Source of the DNA: Novosphingobium sp.
GTDB taxonomy: Bacteria; Pseudomonadota; Alphaproteobacteria; Sphingomonadales; Sphingomonadaceae
Direction: 5' to 3'
DNA: 64,000 bases
Assembly (NCBI GenBank): GCA_020446505.1
Contig: JAGREN010000010.1
Span: 1 to 64,000 of the forward strand
Under the pieces are notes generated by a model, which worked only from the letters and a program-made list of their open reading frames with translations, did no database searches and was not told the DNA's origin. The stretch's first letter is position 1, and every line of letters begins with the position of its first letter. The position numbers and the translations under genes are program-made. Below, one piece after another: positions 1 to 7,576 of the stretch.

Positions 1-10
1 GAAAATTATC

Positions 11-127
11 CCTCCTCCGCTACCAACATTTCCAATGACTTACGAGTTTCCAGCTGGACGCGCCAGCCCGAGTTGGGACCCCAGTTGGGAAATTTGTGCC
101 GAAAATCGGCGCTCTGCAGTGCAATTC
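11..127. repeat. Imperfect direct repeat, left copy (attachment-site-like)
   Basis: The segment starts with CCTCCTCCGCTACCA and aligns over about 117 bp, with scattered mismatches, to 14337-14452. Shared blocks include CTTACG(A/G)GTTT, CAG(T/C)TGGGAAA versus CAGTCGGGAAAA, and a terminal TGCAATTC. A core ending in CCGCTACCA resembles the 3' end of a tRNA or tmRNA, a usual tyrosine-recombinase target. Only 10 bases precede it here, so a full RNA gene cannot be assessed. It may be one end of an integrated element about 14.3 kb long. Confidence 0.6.
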
Positions 128-435
128 AGACGGCGAAACTAGCCCGTCACCGACGAAATTCTGAGTGACTTGGCGCCGTCTAACTCCTGCCGGCGGATGC
201 TCAATCCGAGCAGTTTTCGATCTGCATTGCAGGTCCGAAGGACAGGGCAATGGGGCGGAGGACCGATATCATCACTGCGCTTCGCGAGTGGGTTGAGCAG
301 CGTTTCCCGCACTCCGGCCAAAATTGATTTACCGTTACTTACTCGTGCCCATCAATGAATGCGATCTCGAGCCGGCCTGGCAATGATGCAACTCGATATC
401 GGGTTGATGCGAAGGGACCGACCTCTCGTATCACA
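128..435. other. Gene-free stretch after the left repeat
   Basis: About 300 bases between the repeat copy and the P450 fragment. Short open frames on both strands show no recognisable protein family and no good ribosome-binding site. I see no RNA gene or mobile-element ends here. Confidence 0.5.
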
Positions 436-918
436 TCAAGCCATCTCGAACGCGAGCGGGATGAATTCCGGTCCATTGATGAAGTTGGCAGGATGGATCG
501 TCGCCTCGCCATCAAGTCCGAGTGACTGTATGTGTGGCAACAATTCCTCCCAGAATAGGCGTAGTTCCATTCGGGCGAGAAATTGGCCGAGACACACATG
601 CGCGCCATGGCCGAAGGCAATGTGGCCGTTGTCAGGCCGGTCGATCCGGAAAATATAGGGATCATCCCAGACAGCCTCGTCCCGGTTAGCCGAGTAATAG
701 CTCAGCATCAGCAGATCGCCTTTGGCGATCTTGCGTCCGGCAACCTCGGCGTCCTCGCAGGCATTGCGCATGAAATGCTTGACCGGCGTGGTCCCGCGCA
801 CGGCTTCCTCGATCATCGAGGGGATGAGCGAAGGGCCGGCCTTCAACTTGGCAAACTCACCGGGGCACTCGCCGTTCTTCGCGATGCCGGTGAAATTGGC
901 CGATGTGCTTGAGGGTCT
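436..918 (-). pseudogene. Cytochrome P450, C-terminal fragment
   Basis: The translation carries the C-terminal third of a bacterial P450: a K-helix-like SMIEEAVRGTTPVKHFMR, then SANRDEAVWDDP, then the heme-binding loop FGHGAHVCLGQFLAR whose Cys ligates heme iron, and a normal C-terminus. P450 similarity begins with SSTSANFTG, just after where the I-helix AGxxTT motif should be, so roughly 250 N-terminal residues are missing. Upstream in the same frame is the TAG stop of the CoA-transferase gene (919-921), so the break falls at or next to that stop. The fragment lacks oxygen-activation and substrate-recognition regions and is very unlikely to work. No usable start is apparent; a TTG at 844-846 has no ribosome-binding site. 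Confidence 0.85.
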
Positions 919-2124
919 CTAGCTGCCGATTGCCTGCGCGATCTCATCCTCGCTGAGGCCGACTTCGGCCAGGATTTCCGAGGTGTGTTCGCCTAGCAAG
1001 GGCGCGTGGCTGCGGATCGAGGAAGGTGTCGCGGCGAACCTCACGGGGGGGTGGGGGACCTGATAGGCACCTGCCTGCGGATGCTCGTGCTGCTCGAAGA
1101 AGCCCACGGTCCGAAGGTGTGGATCGCTTTCGAGATCGTCGAGCCGGTTGAGCGCAATGACCGGAATCGACAGGGGGCGTAGCAGGTCGATCCACTCCTG
1201 CGTCGTCCTGGTCGCTGCTGCCTTCTCGACCAGCGAGTAGAGATCGCGAATGTTGTTGTTGCGCCCCGCCATGGTCGCGAACTCCGGCCTCGCCGCGAAG
1301 TCTTCGTCGAAGCCCGCGACCTGGAAGAACAGCTCCCAGTGGCGGTCATTGTAGGGCAGCATGCCGATGTAGCCGTCCTTGGTCGGAAACGGCTTGCGGA
1401 ACGGGTTGAGCGTGCGGGGGTAGCCATACTGGTCCGCTGGCGGCTGATAGACGTGGCCGTAGAGGTTCTCGACCAGCACGAAGCTGGTGACGCATTCCAA
1501 CATCGGCACCTCGACGAACTGGCCTTCGCCGGTTCGCTCGCGGTGAAACAGGGCGGCAGAGATCGCCTGAGCCATGAACAGGCCCGAGATCTTGTCCGCT
1601 GCCTGTGTGGGCAGAAAAGCGGGAGGTCCGCCAAACGTGCGCGGATAGAGGTCCGCCATGCCGGACGCGGACTGGATGAGGTCGTCGTAGGCTGGGAGGC
1701 CTGCATAGGGTCCCTCCGAGCCAAAACCCGCGGCGTGAGCATAGACCACGTCGGGTCTGATCGCGCTTACATCTTCGTAGGACAGGCCAAGCCGTGTCAG
1801 CGCCTCGTAGCGAACCGAAGCGACAAAGACGTCGCATGAAGCGATCAGCCGGGTCATCGCTGCGCGGGCTCTGTCCTTCTTAAGGTCGAGCACGATCGAG
1901 CGCTTGTTGCGGTTGAGCGTGAGGAACAACGGGCCGAGATTTTCGGCATTGCGGTCTGGCGGAACGCCGGGGCGGCGCATGATATCGCCGCCGGGGTCTT
2001 CCAGCTTGATGATATCCGCCCCCTGATCGCCCAGGATCTGCGTTGCATAGGCTCCGTTGACCACGCTCGTCAGGTCGAGAATGCGCACACCAGTCAGCGG
2101 GCCAGTTGGCTTGGCCTGTGTCAT
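919..2124 (-). CDS. CaiB/BaiF family CoA-transferase
   Basis: 401-residue class III CoA-transferase, the usual length for the family. These cytoplasmic enzymes move CoA between acids through an aspartyl-CoA thioester; the substrate cannot be told. The N-terminus reads GPLTGVRILDLTSVVNGAYATQILGDQGADIIKLEDPGGD, the hallmark CoA-binding start, followed by LNRNKRSIVLDLK and the RTGEGQFVEVPMLE segment. The ATG overlaps the stop of the IclR gene (TGATG), so the two are cotranscribed. In this locus it probably activates a carboxylic acid to its CoA ester for the neighbouring acyl-CoA dehydrogenase and enoyl-CoA hydratase. Its stop codon is the join to the P450 fragment. Confidence 0.9.
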   Translation of the reverse strand: MTQAKPTGPLTGVRILDLTSVVNGAYATQILGDQGADIIKLEDPGGDIMRRPGVPPDRNAENLGPLFLTLNRNKRSIVLDLKKDRARAAMTRLIASCDVFVASVRYEALTRLGLSYEDVSAIRPDVVYAHAAGFGSEGPYAGLPAYDDLIQSASGMADLYPRTFGGPPAFLPTQAADKISGLFMAQAISAALFHRERTGEGQFVEVPMLECVTSFVLVENLYGHVYQPPADQYGYPRTLNPFRKPFPTKDGYIGMLPYNDRHWELFFQVAGFDEDFAARPEFATMAGRNNNIRDLYSLVEKAAATRTTQEWIDLLRPLSIPVIALNRLDDLESDPHLRTVGFFEQHEHPQAGAYQVPHPPVRFAATPSSIRSHAPLLGEHTSEILAEVGLSEDEIAQAIGS

Positions 2125-2873
2125 CAGTTCACGTCCCCGCGAATTGCGGCAAGATTAGTTCCGGCTTCTCGCAGGAGTTCGACGATCCGTTCCTCTTCGC
2201 GTTCGAGCCGCGCGACATAGCCAGCCAAGCCGATTGCCATGGTCCGGCCGTTGATCGGAGCAGGCAGCGTCATCCCGATTACGCCGAGCCCTTCGGTGAA
2301 CGAGTGTTTGGAAAAGGAATATCCCTTGACCCTGACCTGCCCGACTCGCTCCATCAGGCTCGCCCGGTCGAGGTTTGCATCGGTGTAGGCGTTGATCTTG
2401 CGGCGCAGAGTCTCGATCGCCTCGTCGTCCTTGCCTGCCAGCAGGGCGAGGCCGAGCGCAGTCTGCGCAATTGGCCGGCGCATGCCGGGTTTGCCCCGAA
2501 AGGCGAGGGGGTTGTCCGAATAGAGAATGTGCAGATAGCGGACATGAATGTCGCTCTGCGCCCCGAGAATTACACCTTCGCCAGTCTGTTCCTGAAGCCA
2601 GTCCATTGCGGCGCGCAGGTCGTTGTCGCCGAACATGGCGTCTTCGACCCATTGTCCCAGCTGCGAGACACGCAGCGTCGGGAAATAGACCCGGCGTTCC
2701 TGATCGTAGTCGAGATAGCCGATTTCCATGAGCGATTTCAGCAGGGCCGAACCGCTCGACGGTGGATAGCCAAGCTCGTCGGTAATATCCTTGAGCGAGA
2801 GCGCCTTGCGTTGACGCTCGAAGGCTTCGAGAACCTCAAACGCACGGATCGCGGATTTGACAGCAGGCTGCAT
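2124..2873 (-). CDS. IclR family transcriptional regulator
   Basis: 249 residues from the ATG at 2871-2873 (MQPAVKSAIRAFEVLEAFE). An N-terminal winged helix-turn-helix of about 60 residues (LSLKDITDELGYPPSSGSALLKSL) is followed by the IclR effector domain (QTALGLALLAGKDDEAIETL, GVIGMTLPAPI, VGLAGYVARLE-like end). A longer frame runs upstream but its extra 22 residues lie in the promoter and do not match the family. It is divergent from the acyl-CoA dehydrogenase and cotranscribed with the CoA-transferase, so it probably controls this acyl-CoA pathway in response to a pathway acid. Confidence 0.9.
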   Translation of the reverse strand: MQPAVKSAIRAFEVLEAFERQRKALSLKDITDELGYPPSSGSALLKSLMEIGYLDYDQERRVYFPTLRVSQLGQWVEDAMFGDNDLRAAMDWLQEQTGEGVILGAQSDIHVRYLHILYSDNPLAFRGKPGMRRPIAQTALGLALLAGKDDEAIETLRRKINAYTDANLDRASLMERVGQVRVKGYSFSKHSFTEGLGVIGMTLPAPINGRTMAIGLAGYVARLEREEERIVELLREAGTNLAAIRGDVN

Positions 2874-2908
2874 GCTACGTTGCCTATTCACAAGTATGAA
2901 AAAATAAT

Positions 2909-2928
2909 TCACATGTAGGTATCTGTGA
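2909..2928. promoter_or_regulatory. Candidate operator in the IclR/dehydrogenase divergent promoter
   Basis: TCACA (2909-2913), ten bases, then TGTGA (2924-2928) form an interrupted palindrome inside the 111-bp region between the divergent starts, next to an AT-rich patch (GAAAAAATAATTC). Its position suits autoregulation by the adjacent IclR protein, but the half-sites also resemble a CRP-type box. The binding protein is inferred only. Confidence 0.35.
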
Positions 2929-2984
2929 CGTATTCCCATAGATTAGGTCGTGTCAATCCCGGCCCGTCGAGAGAGGTGGCGACC

Positions 2985-4151
2985 ATGAATTTCGAATTGA
3001 GTGACGAACACCGGATGTTGAAGGAGCTGGTCGCCCGGTTCGTGCGCGATGAACTGGTGCCGCTCGAACCGACGGTCCTTGAGGCAGAAGCTAGCGGCGT
3101 GGGCACCTATTTCCCGGACGAGATCCGCGATCGGCTCAATACACGGGCGAAGGAGCTGGGGCTCTATGGTCTGGACGCGCCTGAGGAATTCGGAGGGATG
3201 GACCTGCCTGCCGTAGCGCTGGTCGGGGTAGAGGAGGAACTTGGCAAGTCGGTGGCGCAATTCATCCTGCCACCTGACAGTCCGAACCTGCGCATGCTCC
3301 AGCAAACCGTCGATGAGCGGCAGCGAGAGGCCTACCTCGGCCCATATGCGTCTGGCGAAAAGACTTCGGCCATGGGCATTTCCGAGCCGGGCGCAGGCTC
3401 CGATCCGGCAGCGATGATTACGCGGGCCGTGCGCGATGGTGACGAATGGGTGATCAACGGGCGCAAGATCTGGATCAGCAACGCCGAGCATGCCGATTTC
3501 ACGATCCTCATGGCGGTGACCGAACCGGGCAAGGGAGCGCGTGGCGGCATCTCTGCCTTTCTCGTCGACAAGGGCACGCCGGGCTTCAACGTGCTGCGCA
3601 AAATCCCGATGATTGCAGGCAACTTCACTTACGAGATCGCTCTGGAGGACTGCCGCGTCGAAGGCTGGAAGCTGTTGGGCAAGGAAGGTTACGGCTTCGC
3701 GCCCATGCAGACCCGGCTCAGCACGCGCCGTTGCCAGATCGCTGCCTGGTCGGTCGGCATGGCGCAGCGAGCACTCGACATGGTGATCGAATATGCTCCG
3801 CAACGAAAGACGTTCGGAACGCCGCTTTCGGAGCGACAGGCAATCCAGTTCTGGGTCGCCGAAGCCGCTACGAAAATTCACGCGGCACGGCTGATGACAT
3901 ACGACTGCGCGTGGAAAGTCGATCAAGGCATGGATGTTCGCAACGAGATCTCGATGATCAAATGGTACGCTAGCGAGATCGCCTACGAGACGGTCGATAG
4001 GGCCATGCAGACCTTCGGGGCGATGGGAATGACCAAGGAAATGCCGCTGCAACTGATGCACCAGAAGCTGCGCAATGCCCGCGTTTATGACGGGGCGACA
4101 GAGATTCACAAATGGGTGATCGCCCGTGGCCTGTTGGGAACACGCAAGTGA
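2985..4151 (+). CDS. Acyl-CoA dehydrogenase family protein
   Basis: 388-residue flavoprotein of normal length that introduces an alpha,beta double bond into an acyl-CoA. The start MNFELSDEHRMLKELV follows GAGAGAGG; a longer in-frame extension is not family-like. The FAD/substrate motif ISEPGAGSDPAAM lies mid-protein and the C-terminus reads FGAMGMTKEMPLQLMHQKLRNARVYDGATEIHKWVIARGLL. The residue at the usual catalytic Glu position is Asp369 (YDG rather than YEG), as in ACAD10/11-like and some bacterial branches. Its stop overlaps the GTG start of the enoyl-CoA hydratase, so the two steps are coupled. It is divergent from the IclR gene. The substrate is unknown. Confidence 0.9.
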   Translation: MNFELSDEHRMLKELVARFVRDELVPLEPTVLEAEASGVGTYFPDEIRDRLNTRAKELGLYGLDAPEEFGGMDLPAVALVGVEEELGKSVAQFILPPDSPNLRMLQQTVDERQREAYLGPYASGEKTSAMGISEPGAGSDPAAMITRAVRDGDEWVINGRKIWISNAEHADFTILMAVTEPGKGARGGISAFLVDKGTPGFNVLRKIPMIAGNFTYEIALEDCRVEGWKLLGKEGYGFAPMQTRLSTRRCQIAAWSVGMAQRALDMVIEYAPQRKTFGTPLSERQAIQFWVAEAATKIHAARLMTYDCAWKVDQGMDVRNEISMIKWYASEIAYETVDRAMQTFGAMGMTKEMPLQLMHQKLRNARVYDGATEIHKWVIARGLLGTRK

Positions 4152-4927
4152 AGGCGAATTATGGCGAGCATGTTCGCGTGGCGGTCGACAGCAACGTCGC
4201 GGTCCTCACGATCGACAAGCCTCCGCACAATTTCGTCTCGGTTCAGTTCATGCGTGATCTGGCCGATGCCTTCGACGACGCCGATGCCGATGCCGATGTA
4301 CGCGCACTGGTGCTTCAGGCCGATGGCTCCAGCTTTTGCGCGGGTGCGGATTTCTCGGCACCGGGAGAGGCAGGCGGGACGACGGACGGTATTCCCGCGC
4401 TCTATGTCGAGGCGATCCGACTCTATTCGAATACCAAGCCGATCGTTGCCGCAATACAGGGTGCTGCCGTTGGGGCAGGACTGGGCCTCGCTCTGGCTGC
4501 CGATTTCCGGGTGACCAGCCCCGAAGCGCGCTTCGTTGCCAATTTCGTGAAGCTGGGGTTCCATGCAGGCTTCGGTATCAGCCTGATGCTGCCGCGCCTG
4601 ATCGGGGACCAGAAGGCCTCGCTGATGCTGCTGACAGGCAGACGGATCAAGGGCGAGGAAGCATTTGCCTGGGGGCTGGCAGACCAGATTGCACCAGCCG
4701 ACCAGTTGCGCGACGCTGCCTTTGCGTTAGCACGGGAAATCGCCGAAGGAGCGCCACTCGCGATCATTGCCACGCGAAAGACCCTTCGTGGTGAACTCGG
4801 CGAGCAAATTCGTCAGCGAACGGCGGAGGAATTCAAAATCCAGTCGGTGCTCAACAAGACAGAGGATTTTGCAGAGGGCGTGAAATCGGTTGCCGAGAGG
4901 CGGCCGGGTAATTTCAAGGGTCGCTGA
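4148..4927 (+). CDS. Enoyl-CoA hydratase/isomerase family protein
   Basis: 259-residue crotonase-fold enzyme. The GTG start at 4148 (VKANYGEHVRVAVDSNVAVLTIDKPP) overlaps the dehydrogenase stop as GTGA. A longer frame from 4112 would sit inside the upstream gene. The oxyanion-hole motifs SSFCAGADFSAPG and IQGAAVGAGLGLALAADFRV are intact, with the catalytic-side stretch NFVKLGFHAGFGISLMLPRLIG. It probably hydrates or isomerises the enoyl-CoA made by the preceding dehydrogenase. Crotonase-fold proteins also include lyases and hydrolases, so the exact reaction is open. Confidence 0.88.
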   Translation: MKANYGEHVRVAVDSNVAVLTIDKPPHNFVSVQFMRDLADAFDDADADADVRALVLQADGSSFCAGADFSAPGEAGGTTDGIPALYVEAIRLYSNTKPIVAAIQGAAVGAGLGLALAADFRVTSPEARFVANFVKLGFHAGFGISLMLPRLIGDQKASLMLLTGRRIKGEEAFAWGLADQIAPADQLRDAAFALAREIAEGAPLAIIATRKTLRGELGEQIRQRTAEEFKIQSVLNKTEDFAEGVKSVAERRPGNFKGR

Positions 4928-4959
4928 CCGGAAGAGAGGGTCGGCCAAGGAGAAGGTTC

Positions 4960-5970
4960 ATGCGCATTCATCCCTTGCTTGCGCACATCGTGGATCAACT
5001 GAGCCTGGCAGTCGGTGTTGCCACGTCCGCGGCAAACGACACGCATAAATCCGAATGGTCCAACCGTGACGCGATCGATTTCCTTGACACGGTGCGTCGC
5101 CAGACCGGGGATGAATACATGGGCCTCGCCGGGGCTCCATGCCTTCCGGGTGCCGGGGATTTCGCCATGGAGCTCGGAGCGCGCTGCGAGACGCTCCGCG
5201 AAGCCGTCGACTGCAATTGCCGGTTCATGGCCATCGCCACGAAGGCATTTTCATTCGGTCTCGAAGTGGAAGACGAAGAGGCGGTGGTCACGGTCATGGC
5301 GCTGCAAGAGGGACAGCCTCAACGGGGACTTGTCAGCGACTGGATCATGATTTCCTGGCACAAGCTGATGCAGTGGCTGATCGGTTCGGAGATCGCCCTG
5401 CGCCGGGCCGAATTCGATCACGCGCTCGAAATTGAATATCGTCACTATGCATCGATGTTCGGAGGAGGTTGCCAGTTCAACAGACCGGCTAATCTCATGG
5501 CATTCGACGCCGCTCTGCTCGATCGCAAGGTCGTGCGCGAACCTCTTGAAGCAGGTCAGCTCAAGGCCAGCACGCCGGGCTATTTCGAGAAACCGGGGCT
5601 GCTGGCGCGGTCATGGAGGCAATTGACTTTCAGTGTTCTTCGCAAGGAGATCGCGGAGGGTGCGTCCGGGTCTTCGACCGACGAACTGGGGCGGCAGTTC
5701 GGTATTACCGGCCAAACCCTGCGCCGGCGCTTGCGGGCCGAGGGAACCAGCATCCGCAAGATCAAGTCGGAGGTTCGCCTCGACGTAGCGCGTGACCTGC
5801 TCGGAGATGAAGCCGTGAGACTGGGTGAGGCGTCGATTGCGGCTGGCTTTTCGGAACCGAACTCGCTCGCTCGGTCACTGCGCTCCAGTCGTGGTATCAA
5901 GGCGGGCGAGCTTCGAGACGAAGTGCGATCCTGGCGCAGCGCCAGCGGTTCGGAGCAGAAGCGCGACTAG
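4960..5970 (+). CDS. AraC family transcriptional regulator
   Basis: 336 residues after the ribosome-binding site AGGAGAAGG. The first 200 or so residues match the arabinose-binding-type N-terminal domain of the OruR/ArgR-like AraC subgroup (ends near NRPANLMAFDAALLDRKV). The last 100 carry the double helix-turn-helix (TDELGRQFGITGQTLRRRLR; GEASIAAGFSEPNSLARSLR). It follows the dehydrogenase/hydratase pair by 32 bp and overlaps by 4 bp, tail to tail, with the thiolase-fold gene. It probably controls one of these flanking operons. The final helix RSSRGIKAGELR departs slightly from the usual GxxPxxYR. Confidence 0.9.
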   Translation: MRIHPLLAHIVDQLSLAVGVATSAANDTHKSEWSNRDAIDFLDTVRRQTGDEYMGLAGAPCLPGAGDFAMELGARCETLREAVDCNCRFMAIATKAFSFGLEVEDEEAVVTVMALQEGQPQRGLVSDWIMISWHKLMQWLIGSEIALRRAEFDHALEIEYRHYASMFGGGCQFNRPANLMAFDAALLDRKVVREPLEAGQLKASTPGYFEKPGLLARSWRQLTFSVLRKEIAEGASGSSTDELGRQFGITGQTLRRRLRAEGTSIRKIKSEVRLDVARDLLGDEAVRLGEASIAAGFSEPNSLARSLRSSRGIKAGELRDEVRSWRSASGSEQKRD

Positions 5971-7148
5971 GCGCTGTAAAGCACGGCCCCTCCCATTTGC
6001 GGCACGCCTTGACAGGCAAGTGCCAGCGATACGTCGCGCTGCTGCTCTCCGGCACGTCGGGCAAGTTGCAGATAGCACTCGATCATCTGCGGCGTGCCGT
6101 GCATCCGCCCGTTGCCGAGCGAGCCACCGCTTGCGAGAACGGGGACAGCCTCCTCGCGGTCGCTGTCGATTCCGCCGTCCGCGATCATGCGATGCGCTTC
6201 GCCGCGTGGAGCAATGCCAAGTAGTTCCATCCAGAACAGCGACAGGGGAGCGAAACCGTCATAGACCTGCGGATAGTCGATCTCCTCCAGAGAGACACCT
6301 CCAGCGCGGCACAGCCTCTCAACCATGATCTCGCCCAGTTCCATCATGTCGTCGTAGGGCCAGTGGGATGGCGCGCGAAGGCGCAGGGGCAGCATCTCCG
6401 AATAGGCGGTCACCTGCACGGGGCGGTGAGGCAAGTCGCGAGCGCGTTCCGCGGACGTGAGGACGAAGGCGGCCACGCCATCGACCGGAATGTCGCAATC
6501 GTACATGCGGATCGGGTCGTTGATGAAAGGCGCTGCGAGGTAGGCCTCGGGATCGAGCGGCTTGCCCTTCCAGTGAGACCATGCGTTGCGCGCACCGTTC
6601 TTGCGCGCCTCGATGGCAATGGGGGCCAGCGCATCGGGCGACGCGCCATAGCGCTGCGCATATTCGTTCCAGGCCATGGCGATGGCGGCGATGGGGCCGA
6701 AGTGGCCCATGGCCATGCCCCATTGTTCCCGTCCGGCAGCCTGCGGCGTGGAGTTCTGATGGTAGCTTCCGCCAGGATTGTGGAGCGCGCGATAAACGAC
6801 AATGGTCTCTGCGGCTCCTGCATGAATGGCGTTGACGGCCATGGCCACGGCACCGGGCAACTGTCCTTGTGGATCCTGCTGATACCGAGGCGTCAGGCCA
6901 AGCCGCCGTGAGAGCCAATGCGTCGTAACGAACGCAGTACCATCCTCGGCTGCATGGGTGCCGAGCGAAGGGAACAGCGGGGTGGTAATGAAGCCATCGA
7001 CGTCGCTCAGTTCTAGCCCGGCATCGGCAATGGCTTCACGCACCGTCGCGATTGTCATCGATCCTAGCGACGTTTGTGAGCGGCGCACGATTGGGCTTTG
7101 GGAATAGCCTGCGATCGCAACCTTGTCGCGGGCGGGAAACGCACTCAT
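5967..7148 (-). CDS. Thiolase-fold protein (SCP2/Ltp2-like), probable aldolase
   Basis: 393 residues with the thiolase-superfamily fold (KVAIAGYSQSPI start; LACQGVPQMGGAVL end). The segment that normally carries the acyl-accepting Cys (residues 91-100, QDPQGQLPGA) has no cysteine, and the usual GHP loop is GGSLGNGRMHG (341-351). Established work on steroid side-chain degradation shows thiolase-fold proteins lacking this Cys, paired with a DUF35 protein, acting as retro-aldolases (Ltp2-ChsH2). The neighbour at 7145-7576 is exactly such a DUF35 partner, with an ATGA overlap. The inferred job is carbon-carbon cleavage of a beta-hydroxyacyl-CoA rather than thiolysis. Confidence 0.85.
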   Translation of the reverse strand: MSAFPARDKVAIAGYSQSPIVRRSQTSLGSMTIATVREAIADAGLELSDVDGFITTPLFPSLGTHAAEDGTAFVTTHWLSRRLGLTPRYQQDPQGQLPGAVAMAVNAIHAGAAETIVVYRALHNPGGSYHQNSTPQAAGREQWGMAMGHFGPIAAIAMAWNEYAQRYGASPDALAPIAIEARKNGARNAWSHWKGKPLDPEAYLAAPFINDPIRMYDCDIPVDGVAAFVLTSAERARDLPHRPVQVTAYSEMLPLRLRAPSHWPYDDMMELGEIMVERLCRAGGVSLEEIDYPQVYDGFAPLSLFWMELLGIAPRGEAHRMIADGGIDSDREEAVPVLASGGSLGNGRMHGTPQMIECYLQLARRAGEQQRDVSLALACQGVPQMGGAVLYSA

Positions 7149-7576
7149 TCGTCGGCCAGCCGAAATGCGGGGACGGCTACACCGGGTGCAAGGTCTTCGA
7201 AACAGGCCTCGACCCGGTCATCGAGCGCAAGCGGTACGTCCATGCCGTCGAGCAAGCGGGCGACCATGCGCAAGCCCGGCTGCTCGTCGAGTTCGACATC
7301 GACCGTGACGTAGGGCAACAGGTCAGCTACGCCGGGGATGAGCGCCTGTCGCACCACAGTCCACGATAGAATGCGCCCTTTTCCGCTTACAGGCACGAAT
7401 TGCCAGCCTGGCTCGAAGCTGCCGCAGGCGAGGCAAACCGGGTCGGGCGGATAGGAAAAGGTGGAACAATTTCCACACTGAGCCATCGTAAGTTCGTGGC
7501 AGGCGGCGGCCTGCCAGAAGGGGGCTGAGACAGCATCAGGGACGGGAAGGGGGCGTGATGTCGGTTCGTCAGTCAT
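7145..7576 (-). CDS. DUF35 zinc-ribbon/OB-fold protein, partner of the thiolase-fold protein
   Basis: 143 residues. Four cysteines (34, 37, 48, 51; CGNC and CLAC) form a rubredoxin-like zinc ribbon and the rest is an OB-fold (GRILSWTVV, LPYVTVDVELDEQPGLRMVARL). DUF35 proteins bind acyl-CoA and complex with thiolase-fold enzymes, as in ChsH2 with Ltp2. The stop overlaps the start of the thiolase-fold gene and the start overlaps the upstream CoA-transferase stop, so these three genes form one transcription unit. Confidence 0.9.
   Translation of the reverse strand: MTDEPTSRPLPVPDAVSAPFWQAAACHELTMAQCGNCSTFSYPPDPVCLACGSFEPGWQFVPVSGKGRILSWTVVRQALIPGVADLLPYVTVDVELDEQPGLRMVARLLDGMDVPLALDDRVEACFEDLAPGVAVPAFRLADE

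Noticed and set aside
11..25. Possible tRNA or tmRNA 3' end (CCGCTACCA)
   Set aside because: No T-arm or acceptor pairing is visible upstream of the second copy at 14337, and the first copy is cut by the window edge, so no RNA gene is called.
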